Positions 6,377 through 14,712 of a stretch of DNA of 32,694 nt are shown here, one piece after another. A program made the translations under genes and the position numbers. Where the stretch lies: the NCBI GenBank assembly GCA_030550075.1, contig JAUQQB010000002.1, positions 1 to 32,694 of the forward strand. Direction: 5' to 3'. This DNA comes from Chloroflexota bacterium. Lineage in GTDB: Bacteria > Chloroflexota > Anaerolineae > Thermoflexales > Thermoflexaceae. The notes under the pieces were generated by a model. That model was not told the DNA's origin. It made no database searches and was given only the letters and a program-made list of their open reading frames with translations. The number at the start of each line of letters is the position of its first letter. The first letter of the stretch is position 1.

Positions 6377-9154
6377 CTACCATATCCAGCCGTACTTTTC
6401 TGCGCGACGACGAAAAGCCTCTTCGCCTCCTTCCATCAACTGTTTGATAGAATCCTGAATCTCTTTCCGATCCAGGGCCCCCTGCGCCTGAATCTGCCCT
6501 CTTTCTCTCCCATCCTCCTCTCCGGCTTTCAGTGCCACAACAAGTTCGGCATGGCCCAGTACAGGGATATTGGGGTTATGCGTTGCGGCCAGCATTTGCC
6601 GATGGCCCTTCTGTGCCCGGAGAATCTGGACAATGTCTTCATAAACAAACCGATTGTCCAGGTCATCCTCCGGCTGATCTACGATAAGCATTCGCTCCTG
6701 TCCGGCCAGAAGGACCAGAACCATCGCTGTGGCTTTCTGTCCAACAGAGAGTCTCTCCAGCGGTTGCTCTGCAGCGCCAATTCTCAGGTGGACCCGAACG
6801 GCGTCTTCGGGTGAGAGGCATTCCATCTCCAGAAGCCTATCCTCGTTCTGGAGGAGGAACTGCCGTAACTGCTGAGCCCGTCCCGGACTCAGTCCGTATT
6901 GCTGCTGAAGCACATCCGTTCCCTCTCGTACGGCTTGGGCGAGAGCATAACCATCCGTGTCCTCGGCCATGCTCACCCTTTGAATGGAATCCCTATCCAC
7001 ACCGGAGCCACGAAGGAGTTCCGTCAGACGCTCGGCAAGGGTTTTCTTGTTTCCCTGATACACGACCTCTATTCTCACGCGTCTTTTTACCCGTTTGTTG
7101 ATTTCCTCTGCCTGCTGATGGCGGAGTTCCCATGCCTTCCTTCGGGCATTTCTCAGTTCCTCCAAAAGGGAGGCCCGCTTCTCCCGTAATTGTTGTAATT
7201 CCACCTCTATCTGCTGAAAACTCCGCCTTCTGGACTCCAGCCGTTCCCGCTCTTCCGTGAGCCGGATCAGGGTTTCTGGATCTAAAGTTTCCCCGCCCAG
7301 TTCCTGCTTGACGCGGCGGATTTCTTCATCCAGAGGCTGGCGAGCCTCCCGCCAGCGAGCCCAAAGACCGGTCATTTTCTGCTGTGCCTGACCGAGAACC
7401 TTCTCTCCATCCTCAAAGAGCGCGCCGAACTGACTCTCCAGGCCTATAAAATCTTTCTGGGCCTCTTCCAGGACATCCCGACATCGGCTCTCTCCGGCAG
7501 CAAGTTGTTGGGCCTGCTGCCGCCAGCGCTCCGTCCAGAATTCCCACTGCTCTTTCCACTCAACCAGCGCCTTTTTCAGTTCCTCGCTTGCCTGTTGCAA
7601 TCGCTGTTCATCCGCTGTGAGGGATGTGGCCTCTTTCAATTTCTCGGCCACGCCGGTCCGACGGTAGAGTTCCAGTTTGTGGTCAATCTGCCTCAGCCGC
7701 CCCTCTATTTCCTCCTTTTCCCGAAGTGCGGCCTGACGCTTCATTATCTGCCCAGCGTTTTCCCGAAGAGCCTCCTCCAGTTTTCGCACCCGACGTATCT
7801 GGTCTTCGGCCCGCTTTCCGATAAAAGCATCCAGCAATTGCAAACGCAACCGCTCGTTCCGGGTCACCTCATAAATCTCTTTTTGACCGAAAAAGAGCGG
7901 AGCCTCATCACCCAGGATATCTTGGGGGGGAAGCTCTACCTCCCGTTCCAGCCCCAGTTCAAAGACCCGAGGAGGCTCTCCCCATACCCGCTCAATCCGA
8001 TAGTACCGGGACCTCCCGTTTACCACCTGCTCTACGTACAGCACTCCTCTCCCCCCACTCCCCAGGGCGTGACGAACAAGTCCCTCCCGCTCCTCGGTCG
8101 GAGCATAGGGCGCAATATCCAGTATGTACCGGATCGTTTCCAGGATAGCAGACTTACCTACTCCCCGTTCGCCGATGAAGATATTCTGCTCAGGGCTAAA
8201 GGCGATCTTCAATCCTGCCAGGAAGCCTGTGCCGTCTATTTCCAGCCCCAGGAGTCTGGTATAGCGGGTCTCCGGGCGGTAGCCGGTTGTTACCAGGATT
8301 TTCGGGTCCCGCAGGGCCAGCCGAAGCGCCCGCAAGTCGTCCAGCACGCTGAGTTTCAGGTATGTGGCACGAGGAGAACCATCAGGAAGCTGCTTGGTGC
8401 CGATCTCATCAATACTGTGGTTGTCGCTGGTACGCACGCAGGCGATTCGGTCCACCTGGTCTTTCCTGATTTTGCCCGTGCTCTGCAGTCGGTTGCGATC
8501 CCTGTCGGTCCACTCCTCAATGGCTTCCGGACAGACGGCTGCCAGAATCTCCGCCGCGTCTGCCGGTAAGAAACTCTTCAACAGTCCACCGTCGTTATTT
8601 GGATGGGGAAAAATAAAAAGGCAATTTGTCTCCCGGCGCAGCCGCCCGAGACAATTCGTCAGAGTTTCCCCCGGCTTCAAATCCCGATGACGGCCATCGG
8701 GATACACCAGAGGCTCACCGGCCCGGTCATCCAGCAGTTTATCCACGGTGTTGTTGATCACATCGGCGCCCGTATTGAAGGGGAAAATCGCCAGCACGTG
8801 GAGACCGTGTTTGCCGCCCACATCGCCGCCGAAGGAGAGTTCCACGCCGGGATATACATAAATTCCCTCCGCCAGCGCCATCTCCCGGATGATTTGAAAC
8901 CATTCGGTGCGAATCTGCTGGTAATCGGTGATGGCGGCCACTTCAATACCCTGCTCCCTAAGTTGCGCAACGTACTTCTGAGCGATCTGTTCTCTGTGTG
9001 CGGTGTTCAAGTCCCGAGGAAATTGGAACGAAGGTACGCCGGGCGAGTGCAAGTGCAAATCCACCCGCACCCATCGGGCCCCACGGTATTCCTTTTTCAA
9101 CCACTCGGGAAGGACATGCGCAGTTCCGGGCGTCAAATTGGCTGCTACGCTCAT
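6377..9154 (-). CDS. PHP-domain + SMC/RecN-like ATPase (TrlF-type)
   Basis: PHP-like WVRVDLHLHSPG, AAITDYQQ, GVELSF...GGKHGLHVLAIF; Walker A IGERGVGKSAILETIRYIL; long coiled coil; signature LSVGQKATAMVLVLL and Walker B MLIVDQPEDDLDN. ATG 9154 preceded by AGGAGGGAATA. Confidence 0.87.
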   Translation of the reverse strand: MSVAANLTPGTAHVLPEWLKKEYRGARWVRVDLHLHSPGVPSFQFPRDLNTAHREQIAQKYVAQLREQGIEVAAITDYQQIRTEWFQIIREMALAEGIYVYPGVELSFGGDVGGKHGLHVLAIFPFNTGADVINNTVDKLLDDRAGEPLVYPDGRHRDLKPGETLTNCLGRLRRETNCLFIFPHPNNDGGLLKSFLPADAAEILAAVCPEAIEEWTDRDRNRLQSTGKIRKDQVDRIACVRTSDNHSIDEIGTKQLPDGSPRATYLKLSVLDDLRALRLALRDPKILVTTGYRPETRYTRLLGLEIDGTGFLAGLKIAFSPEQNIFIGERGVGKSAILETIRYILDIAPYAPTEEREGLVRHALGSGGRGVLYVEQVVNGRSRYYRIERVWGEPPRVFELGLEREVELPPQDILGDEAPLFFGQKEIYEVTRNERLRLQLLDAFIGKRAEDQIRRVRKLEEALRENAGQIMKRQAALREKEEIEGRLRQIDHKLELYRRTGVAEKLKEATSLTADEQRLQQASEELKKALVEWKEQWEFWTERWRQQAQQLAAGESRCRDVLEEAQKDFIGLESQFGALFEDGEKVLGQAQQKMTGLWARWREARQPLDEEIRRVKQELGGETLDPETLIRLTEERERLESRRRSFQQIEVELQQLREKRASLLEELRNARRKAWELRHQQAEEINKRVKRRVRIEVVYQGNKKTLAERLTELLRGSGVDRDSIQRVSMAEDTDGYALAQAVREGTDVLQQQYGLSPGRAQQLRQFLLQNEDRLLEMECLSPEDAVRVHLRIGAAEQPLERLSVGQKATAMVLVLLAGQERMLIVDQPEDDLDNRFVYEDIVQILRAQKGHRQMLAATHNPNIPVLGHAELVVALKAGEEDGRERGQIQAQGALDRKEIQDSIKQLMEGGEEAFRRRAEKYGWIW

Positions 9155-9246
9155 TATTCCCTCCTGCTTTCTACTCTGGACTTCGGGCAAGGTAATCCCC
9201 ATCCCGACCTGAAGCCGGGCTCCGCGCTGTATCTTTACATAACATA

Positions 9247-9855
9247 TCAATTAGGCCGAAGGGCCGTCCGGCGGCCCTTTGAAGCCCCCTTCCGGACAAT
9301 TTCACCCTGGGGCCGGGCGAGCAACCGTTTCCCTTTCTCCCGCCTCACCGGTTTTCCTCGGGGTTGGAGCCGACGGGCCGGACTCCCCATCCGCCCGATA
9401 ATTCGTCCCAACCCCCTGCAAGGATTCTCCCCCGCCCCCCCACTCCAGGGTCTGGTCGGCGAGCAGGGCGGACCGGCCTGAGCCTGGGCTTGAAGCCAAT
9501 GGGAGACCTGCTTCCGGGCGACCTGGGCGGCAGGCTGGTCGGTCGCCACTCGTCGGGCGTCCAGGAAGACAGCCCACGGCCAGCACCGGAAGGGTCGCCC
9601 CTGGGGGAGCGGGAGATGACAGGCAAACAGGGGCATCATCTGTTTAGGAGTGAACGGGAAATGGCTGATGGCTTTAAAGAGCCCGCTGTAGCGCCGGCTG
9701 CGAAAGGCGGGTTGCAGGCTCCATTCCACCACCGATCGCTCCCCCTGAGCACAGGAGAGGGCATCGATCAGGTCCATCCCAGCGTCGGCCCGATTGTAAA
9801 AGCGCAGCAACTCGTTAAGTCGCTTGCGGAATTGGGAGAGGGCGGCTGCACTCAC
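9247..9855 (-). pseudogene. Degraded transposase, N-terminal portion plus apparent internal deletion
   Basis: FRKRLNELLRFYNRADAGMDLIDALSCAQGERSVVEWSLQPAFRSRRYSGLFKAISHF...PWAVFLDARRVATDQPAAQVARKQV resembles a DDE transposase N-terminus; the remaining ORF is low-complexity read-through. Confidence 0.55.
9259..9279 (-). terminator. Small hairpin upstream of the PHP-SMC gene
   Basis: aagggccg/tccgg/cggccctt, 8-bp stem. Confidence 0.4.
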
Positions 9856-10111
9856 GCCCTATAAGATAACACGGATTCCAGAATCACGCAAGCGCAACCC
9901 CCTCAATCCCGGCGTTTGTCCAAAGTCCAAACTGCTTCTTCGTCGTCGTATGCACTCCTTGTTTCCTACAAGGACAGCTACCGGCCTGCGCTTCACCGGT
10001 GCCGCGAAACACCACGAAGCGATACCTAAGGGCGCGTCTAAAAACAGGGCTCAGGCGGCGGAAAAGCTGCACCCTGCATTTTCAGGCAGACTCTAAGGGC
10101 GGGGGAGATGG

Positions 10112-11374
10112 TTATGGTCCCTCAATCAACACCCGATGAGGATCGACCCGGTTGTTCAGCGGGGCGATCTCCACGTCCTCATGGATGAGGCCGGCCCAGA
10201 AGTAGAGGGGGTTGCGCGGCGGCGTGTAGGTGATCCGGATGCATCCGGTCACGAGCGCGGTCCGCCCCGCTGGCAGATAGTAGTAAGGACGGCCGTCGAT
10301 GATCCGGGTCTCCAGATCCTCCGGCCCGCCCACCGCCCAGCGGAAGGGGTAATTCCGCAGCGAGGTGTCGAAGTCGATGCCCACCCGCCAGGCGCCGGAT
10401 TCCTCCGCCCAGCCCTCCGGGCGGCCGGGCTGCGGCGCGTTGAACGTCTGATCCAGATCGTAACAGGTCCCCGGAGGCGGCCCACTGGTCCGGATGGGAA
10501 CCGAACCATAGTTATGCACGGTCAGCGTGAAGTAAAGGAACCCACCTAAGGAGACCGGGATGTAATCCCCGGTCCCGGAGGAGATATCGGAGCGGAACTC
10601 GACCTGGCCGTTGAGGATCTCCGCCCGCGGCACCCCACCCTCGCGGATGGTCAGGGTCCCGGTGGCCACGTCCCGCAATCCCAGCGCGTCCTCGGCGACC
10701 GCATAGACGGTGTAGGTCCCATCGGGCGGAGGCTCCTGGCCCCGGTCCACGCCGGCGTCGTAGTCGAATACATGACAGCCGGCCTCGCCGGGCTTGCGCC
10801 GCTGCACTTCCTTCCGGGGCACCGGATACCGGACGCCATCGGCGCCCTCCAGGTAGACGGTCAGCTGCGCCGGCCGGTTGACGCAGACGTTGATGGTGGC
10901 CCGGTCGCTCAAACCGTCGCGGTTCGGCGTGATCTCCGGGGGCGAGACGCTGAACCCGGTGATCTGGAGGGGCTGCGGGTTCGATCCGCTCACGGTGAGG
11001 GTGCCGGTGATCCGGGCGGTTTCCCGTTCATCCCGGGCTTCCACCACCCAGGTGTAGCGTCCATCGGGGAGCAGCTGGTTTTCCACCACCCCGTTGAACA
11101 GGACCTCGTATTCTCCCTGCGGCCGGGGTTGCTCTCGCCGAAAATAGCGTGGCGCGCCGTCCGCCCCAAGGAAGTAAATCGAAACCGTGGCGTTGCGGCC
11201 CAGAGCGTAACGGATCACGACCACATCGTTGTGGCCGTCGGCGTTGGGGGTCAGGAGATCCGGCGTGACCGACGCCGCGCGCAGCAGCGGGGCCGGCTGA
11301 CAGGCGACCAAAAGCGCCAGGGCAAAGCCGGCGCCTATCCAGAACCGAAGGCCGGTGGGGAAGATCTGGATCAT
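10112..11374 (-). CDS. Lipoprotein with FlgD-Ig-like domains
   Basis: Lipobox LALLVACQP; repeats of SVTPDLLTPNADGHNDVVVIRYALGRNATVSIYFL and GFSVSPPEITPNRDGLSDRATINVCVNRPAQLTVYL. Confidence 0.8.
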   Translation of the reverse strand: MIQIFPTGLRFWIGAGFALALLVACQPAPLLRAASVTPDLLTPNADGHNDVVVIRYALGRNATVSIYFLGADGAPRYFRREQPRPQGEYEVLFNGVVENQLLPDGRYTWVVEARDERETARITGTLTVSGSNPQPLQITGFSVSPPEITPNRDGLSDRATINVCVNRPAQLTVYLEGADGVRYPVPRKEVQRRKPGEAGCHVFDYDAGVDRGQEPPPDGTYTVYAVAEDALGLRDVATGTLTIREGGVPRAEILNGQVEFRSDISSGTGDYIPVSLGGFLYFTLTVHNYGSVPIRTSGPPPGTCYDLDQTFNAPQPGRPEGWAEESGAWRVGIDFDTSLRNYPFRWAVGGPEDLETRIIDGRPYYYLPAGRTALVTGCIRITYTPPRNPLYFWAGLIHEDVEIAPLNNRVDPHRVLIEGP

Positions 11375-11526
11375 TGTAAGTCCGTCCTGAGCGGTTTATC
11401 CGGGAAATTTTCGAGGTGGACGAGGTTGCTGAAGGCGGCCCTGTTCACTTCGAAATCCCCCAGAGAGAACCGGTAGATGCTCTGCAGCAGAGAAATGGAT
11501 TTGTGGCTCGATCCCGAGTCCGGGTA

Positions 11527-12975
11527 TTACGATTCTCGCTCACGGCCCCGGAAGACCAGGCGGAGCGGCGTTCCCGTAAAGGGATACCGGGCGCGGATCC
11601 GGTTCTCCAGATAGCGCTCATACGAGAAATGGACCAGATCCGCGTCGTTGACGAAAAACACGATCGTCGGCGGATCGGTGCGAGCCTGGGTGACATAATA
11701 GATCTTCAACGGCCGGTCCTTCCGAGCCGGCGGGGGCTGTTGCTCCATCGCCTCCCGGACAAGCCGGTTCAGCTCCGAGGTGCTCAGGCGCACGTGTCGT
11801 TCCTGATACACCTGAAGGGCCAGCGGGAGCAACCCCGGAACCCCATAGCCGGTCTTCGCGGAGACGAAGCGGATGGGCGCGTAGTCCAGGAACTTCAGGG
11901 TCTGACGGATGTGCTGGGTGAATTCCTCCGGCTTTACCCGGGGCCGCCCTCGCTCGTCCAGCATAAGATCCCATTTATTGACCACCAGGATCACGCTCCG
12001 GGCCTCCTCCACTACCATCCCGCCGATCACTGCGTCCTGGTGGGTGACGCCTTCCTTCGCATCCAGCACCAGGAAGACCACATCGCTCCGCTGGATCGCC
12101 CGCAGGGCGCGCAGGACACTGTAGCGCTCGACCCCGGGCTGGATCTGCCCCCGGCGGCGGATCCCCGCGGTGTCGATGAGGACGATTTTCTTCCCTTCCC
12201 ATTCGATCGGCGTGTCGATGGCGTCCCGGGTGGTTCCCGGGATCGGGCTGACGATCACCCGTTCCTCGCCGAGGATGGCGTTCAGCAGGGAGGATTTCCC
12301 GACGTTCGGGCGGCCCACGATGGCGATGCGGATCCCTTCTTCCTCCTCCACCTCGGCCAGGCCGGGCAGGGCGGCCACAATGGCATCCAGGAGCTCGCCA
12401 ATGCCGAGGCCGTGGAGCGCGGAGATCGGGTAAACTTCTCCCAGCCCCAATTGATAGAACTCAACCGCCGCCTCCCGCAGGGCCGCGTTGTCCGCCTTGT
12501 TCGCGGCCACCAGAACCGGCTTCCGGGTCCGCCGGAGGACTTCGGCTACCGCTTCATCGGCGGCCGTCAGGCCGGCCTGGACATCGACAACCAGAACCAG
12601 GACGTCGGCCTCGGCGATGGCGATCTCCGCCTGGGCCCGGATTTGAGGGATGAAGGCGGCCGAATCCTCCGCCAGGGGCTGGGCGGGGCGAAGGCCGGCC
12701 TCCGCCTTCGGGGGCAGCACCTCCAGCCCCCCGGTGTCCACCAGGGTGAACGCGAAGCCATTCCAGATCACCTCCCCATGGAGGCGATCCCGCGTCGTCC
12801 CCGGCCGTTCATCCACCAGGGCCAGCCGCTGTCCGATCAACCGGTTGAAGAGCGAGGATTTGCCGACGTTGGGCCGCCCGACCAGGGCCACCATCGGCTT
12901 ACGAGTCGCCATGATCCAGCCCTGTGTCTTCCACTGAAGATTTCCCTGATTGTTTGAACGACGAACGTGGGCCAT
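11527..12975 (-). CDS. der: Ribosome-associated GTPase Der/EngA
   Basis: Two GTPase domains, each with GRPNVGKSSL, DTxG and NKxD motifs; C-terminal KH-like domain. ATG 12975 has GGAGG; an internal Met at 12912 (MATRKPMVALVGRPNVGKSS) is the alternative start. Confidence 0.95.
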   Translation of the reverse strand: MAHVRRSNNQGNLQWKTQGWIMATRKPMVALVGRPNVGKSSLFNRLIGQRLALVDERPGTTRDRLHGEVIWNGFAFTLVDTGGLEVLPPKAEAGLRPAQPLAEDSAAFIPQIRAQAEIAIAEADVLVLVVDVQAGLTAADEAVAEVLRRTRKPVLVAANKADNAALREAAVEFYQLGLGEVYPISALHGLGIGELLDAIVAALPGLAEVEEEEGIRIAIVGRPNVGKSSLLNAILGEERVIVSPIPGTTRDAIDTPIEWEGKKIVLIDTAGIRRRGQIQPGVERYSVLRALRAIQRSDVVFLVLDAKEGVTHQDAVIGGMVVEEARSVILVVNKWDLMLDERGRPRVKPEEFTQHIRQTLKFLDYAPIRFVSAKTGYGVPGLLPLALQVYQERHVRLSTSELNRLVREAMEQQPPPARKDRPLKIYYVTQARTDPPTIVFFVNDADLVHFSYERYLENRIRARYPFTGTPLRLVFRGRERES

Positions 12976-13063
12976 GGTTGCGCCTCCAGTATAATAGCAG
13001 GAGATTGGGGGAAGCCGAAAATTTCAATTCATCCTGAGCATCGGATCCAGCGAGGAGGCCTGC

Positions 13064-13876
13064 ATGCGAGAGATCACCGTTGCCGCGGTTCAGATGGATG
13101 TGCGGTTGAACGCGGTCGAGGACAATGTGGCCCGCATGGCCGAATGGATCGCCCGGGTCGCCAGCGAGCAACGGGTGGATCTGATCGTCTTCCCGGAGCT
13201 GGTGACCACCGGCTATGAGTGCGGGGCCCGCTTTACGGAATGGGCCCAGCGGATCCCGGGACCTTCCACCCATCGTATCGCCCAGCGGGCCAGAGAGTTC
13301 GGGGTTCACGTGGTGTTCGGGATGGCGGTGCGGGAGCGAGTGGAGACCATCCTGTATAACTCCGCGGTGGTGATCGGCCCGGATGGGGAGACGCTGGGTG
13401 CCTATCATAAGGTTCATCTGAAGGGGGAAGAACGATTGCTGTTCCGGGGCGGCTATCGGTTCCCGGTTTTCGAAACCGGGTTCGGTATGCTGGGGGTATT
13501 GCTGGGCTGGGATCTCCTGTTCCCGGAGGCGGCGCGGGTGCTGGCGCTGAGCGGCGCGGAGCTTCTGGCGGTCCCCGCCGCCTGGGAACAGCCGCTGCGA
13601 GAGGAGTGGCGGGTCCTGACGCGCGCGCGGGCCCTGGAGAACACGTTCTTCCTGGTCGGGGCGAACCGGGTCGGCAAGGAGGTCACCTACGAGTTCGTCG
13701 GCGACTCGATGATCATCGGGCCGCGGGGCCAGATCTTCGCTTCGCTGGATGAGCCGACGGAAGGCTATGTGGTGGCCCGCATCGATCTGGAAGAGGTGCG
13801 GCGCCAGCGGGAGGAGCTCCAGGTTCTCCAGGCCCGCCAGCCGAACAGCTACCGTCTGCTGGCGCGGCCGTATTAG
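13064..13876 (+). CDS. Carbon-nitrogen hydrolase (nitrilase) superfamily protein, probable pseudoenzyme
   Basis: Nitrilase fold motifs VFPELVTTGY (Glu) and YHKVHLKGEE (Lys), but GVLLGWDLLFPE in place of GVLICxDxxFPE. GAGGAGG upstream. Confidence 0.88.
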   Translation: MREITVAAVQMDVRLNAVEDNVARMAEWIARVASEQRVDLIVFPELVTTGYECGARFTEWAQRIPGPSTHRIAQRAREFGVHVVFGMAVRERVETILYNSAVVIGPDGETLGAYHKVHLKGEERLLFRGGYRFPVFETGFGMLGVLLGWDLLFPEAARVLALSGAELLAVPAAWEQPLREEWRVLTRARALENTFFLVGANRVGKEVTYEFVGDSMIIGPRGQIFASLDEPTEGYVVARIDLEEVRRQREELQVLQARQPNSYRLLARPY

Positions 13877-13896
13877 GGAGAGCGACCGGCGGCTGT

Positions 13897-14078
13897 CCAC
13901 GAATGTATCCACGAATGAAAGCACGCATGCGCGAATGGGGGATCGAAATGAGGAGCTCCGCTCCCCGCAACTGGTTCTGTCCCTGGAAGCCCTCCTGGAT
14001 GTTCAGGCTAAGAGATCGCATCGGGATATGCGAGGCCCATAGCTTCCTCCATTCGTGGATTCGTGCCCCCATTCGTGG
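13897..14078. repeat. Inverted CCACGAATG / CATTCGTGG repeat cluster
   Basis: CCACGAATG at 13897-13905 and 13909-13917; inverse CATTCGTGG at 14050-14058 and 14070-14078, with ATTCGTG at 14059-14065. Confidence 0.65.
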
Positions 14079-14115
14079 CCGACCCTCGTCTCCGCCAGGA
14101 TGCAGGAGGGCTCCA

Positions 14116-14712
14116 ATGAATGCAGAGCGATGGCGGGAATATGCCGGGCCCTGGCTGAGCGGGCTGGCGCGTCATCTGGATCGGTGGGGAATCCATCCGA
14201 ACGCGATCACGGTCCTGGGTTTCCTGTTAAGCCTGGGTGCTGGATTGCTGGCCGGGCTGGATCTTCGGGGAGGGGCCGCGCTGCTCTGGATGCTGGGCGG
14301 ATTATGCGATGCCCTGGATGGTGCGCTGGCTCGCCTTTCGGGAAAGGCTTCGCGGGCAGGGGCCTTCCTGGATTCCACCCTGGATCGTTACAGCGATGCA
14401 GCGATCCTGCTCGGCGTGGGGGCTGCATGGCAGCGCGCCGGCATGGCCTGGGGCGGATGGATCGCGGGCTTTGCCCTGTTGGGCGCCCTGATGGTCAGCT
14501 ATACCCGGGCCCGGGGAGAGGGCCTGGGGATCTCCATCCGCGAAGGGCTCTTCACCCGCCTGGAGCGTTTCGTCCTCATCCTGATCGCGTTGCTCAGCGG
14601 ATGGTATGGGCCGTTGCTGGTTCTGTTCGCGGTCCTCGCTCACCTCACCGCGCTGCAACGGGCCTGGCGGGCGATGCGGATGCTCCGTCTTCAAGAGCGT
14701 CATCAGCCATGA
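14116..14712 (+). CDS. CDP-alcohol phosphatidyltransferase family protein
   Basis: Signature DALDGALARLSGKASRAGAFLDSTLDRYSDA; several TM segments; AGGAGG before ATG 14116. Confidence 0.9.
   Translation: MNAERWREYAGPWLSGLARHLDRWGIHPNAITVLGFLLSLGAGLLAGLDLRGGAALLWMLGGLCDALDGALARLSGKASRAGAFLDSTLDRYSDAAILLGVGAAWQRAGMAWGGWIAGFALLGALMVSYTRARGEGLGISIREGLFTRLERFVLILIALLSGWYGPLLVLFAVLAHLTALQRAWRAMRMLRLQERHQP

Noticed and set aside
7505-8569. 354-aa plus-strand ORF
   Set aside because: Antisense shadow of the PHP-SMC gene; Pro/Leu-rich, no domain signature.
11416-12957. 513-aa plus-strand ORF
   Set aside because: Antisense shadow of der/engA, which is unambiguous on the minus strand.
12990-12995. Perfect TATAAT between der and the nitrilase-like gene
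   Set aside because: No convincing -35 box at 16-18 bp spacing; a 6-mer alone is not enough.
12899-13924. 341-aa minus-strand ORF
   Set aside because: Antisense to the nitrilase-like gene; GC-driven long open frame.
14055-14708. N-terminal 218 codons of the 1055-aa ORF
   Set aside because: This part overlaps the CDP-alcohol phosphatidyltransferase in another frame; the ABC protein starts at ATG 14709 (MIRAEGLRKVFE).
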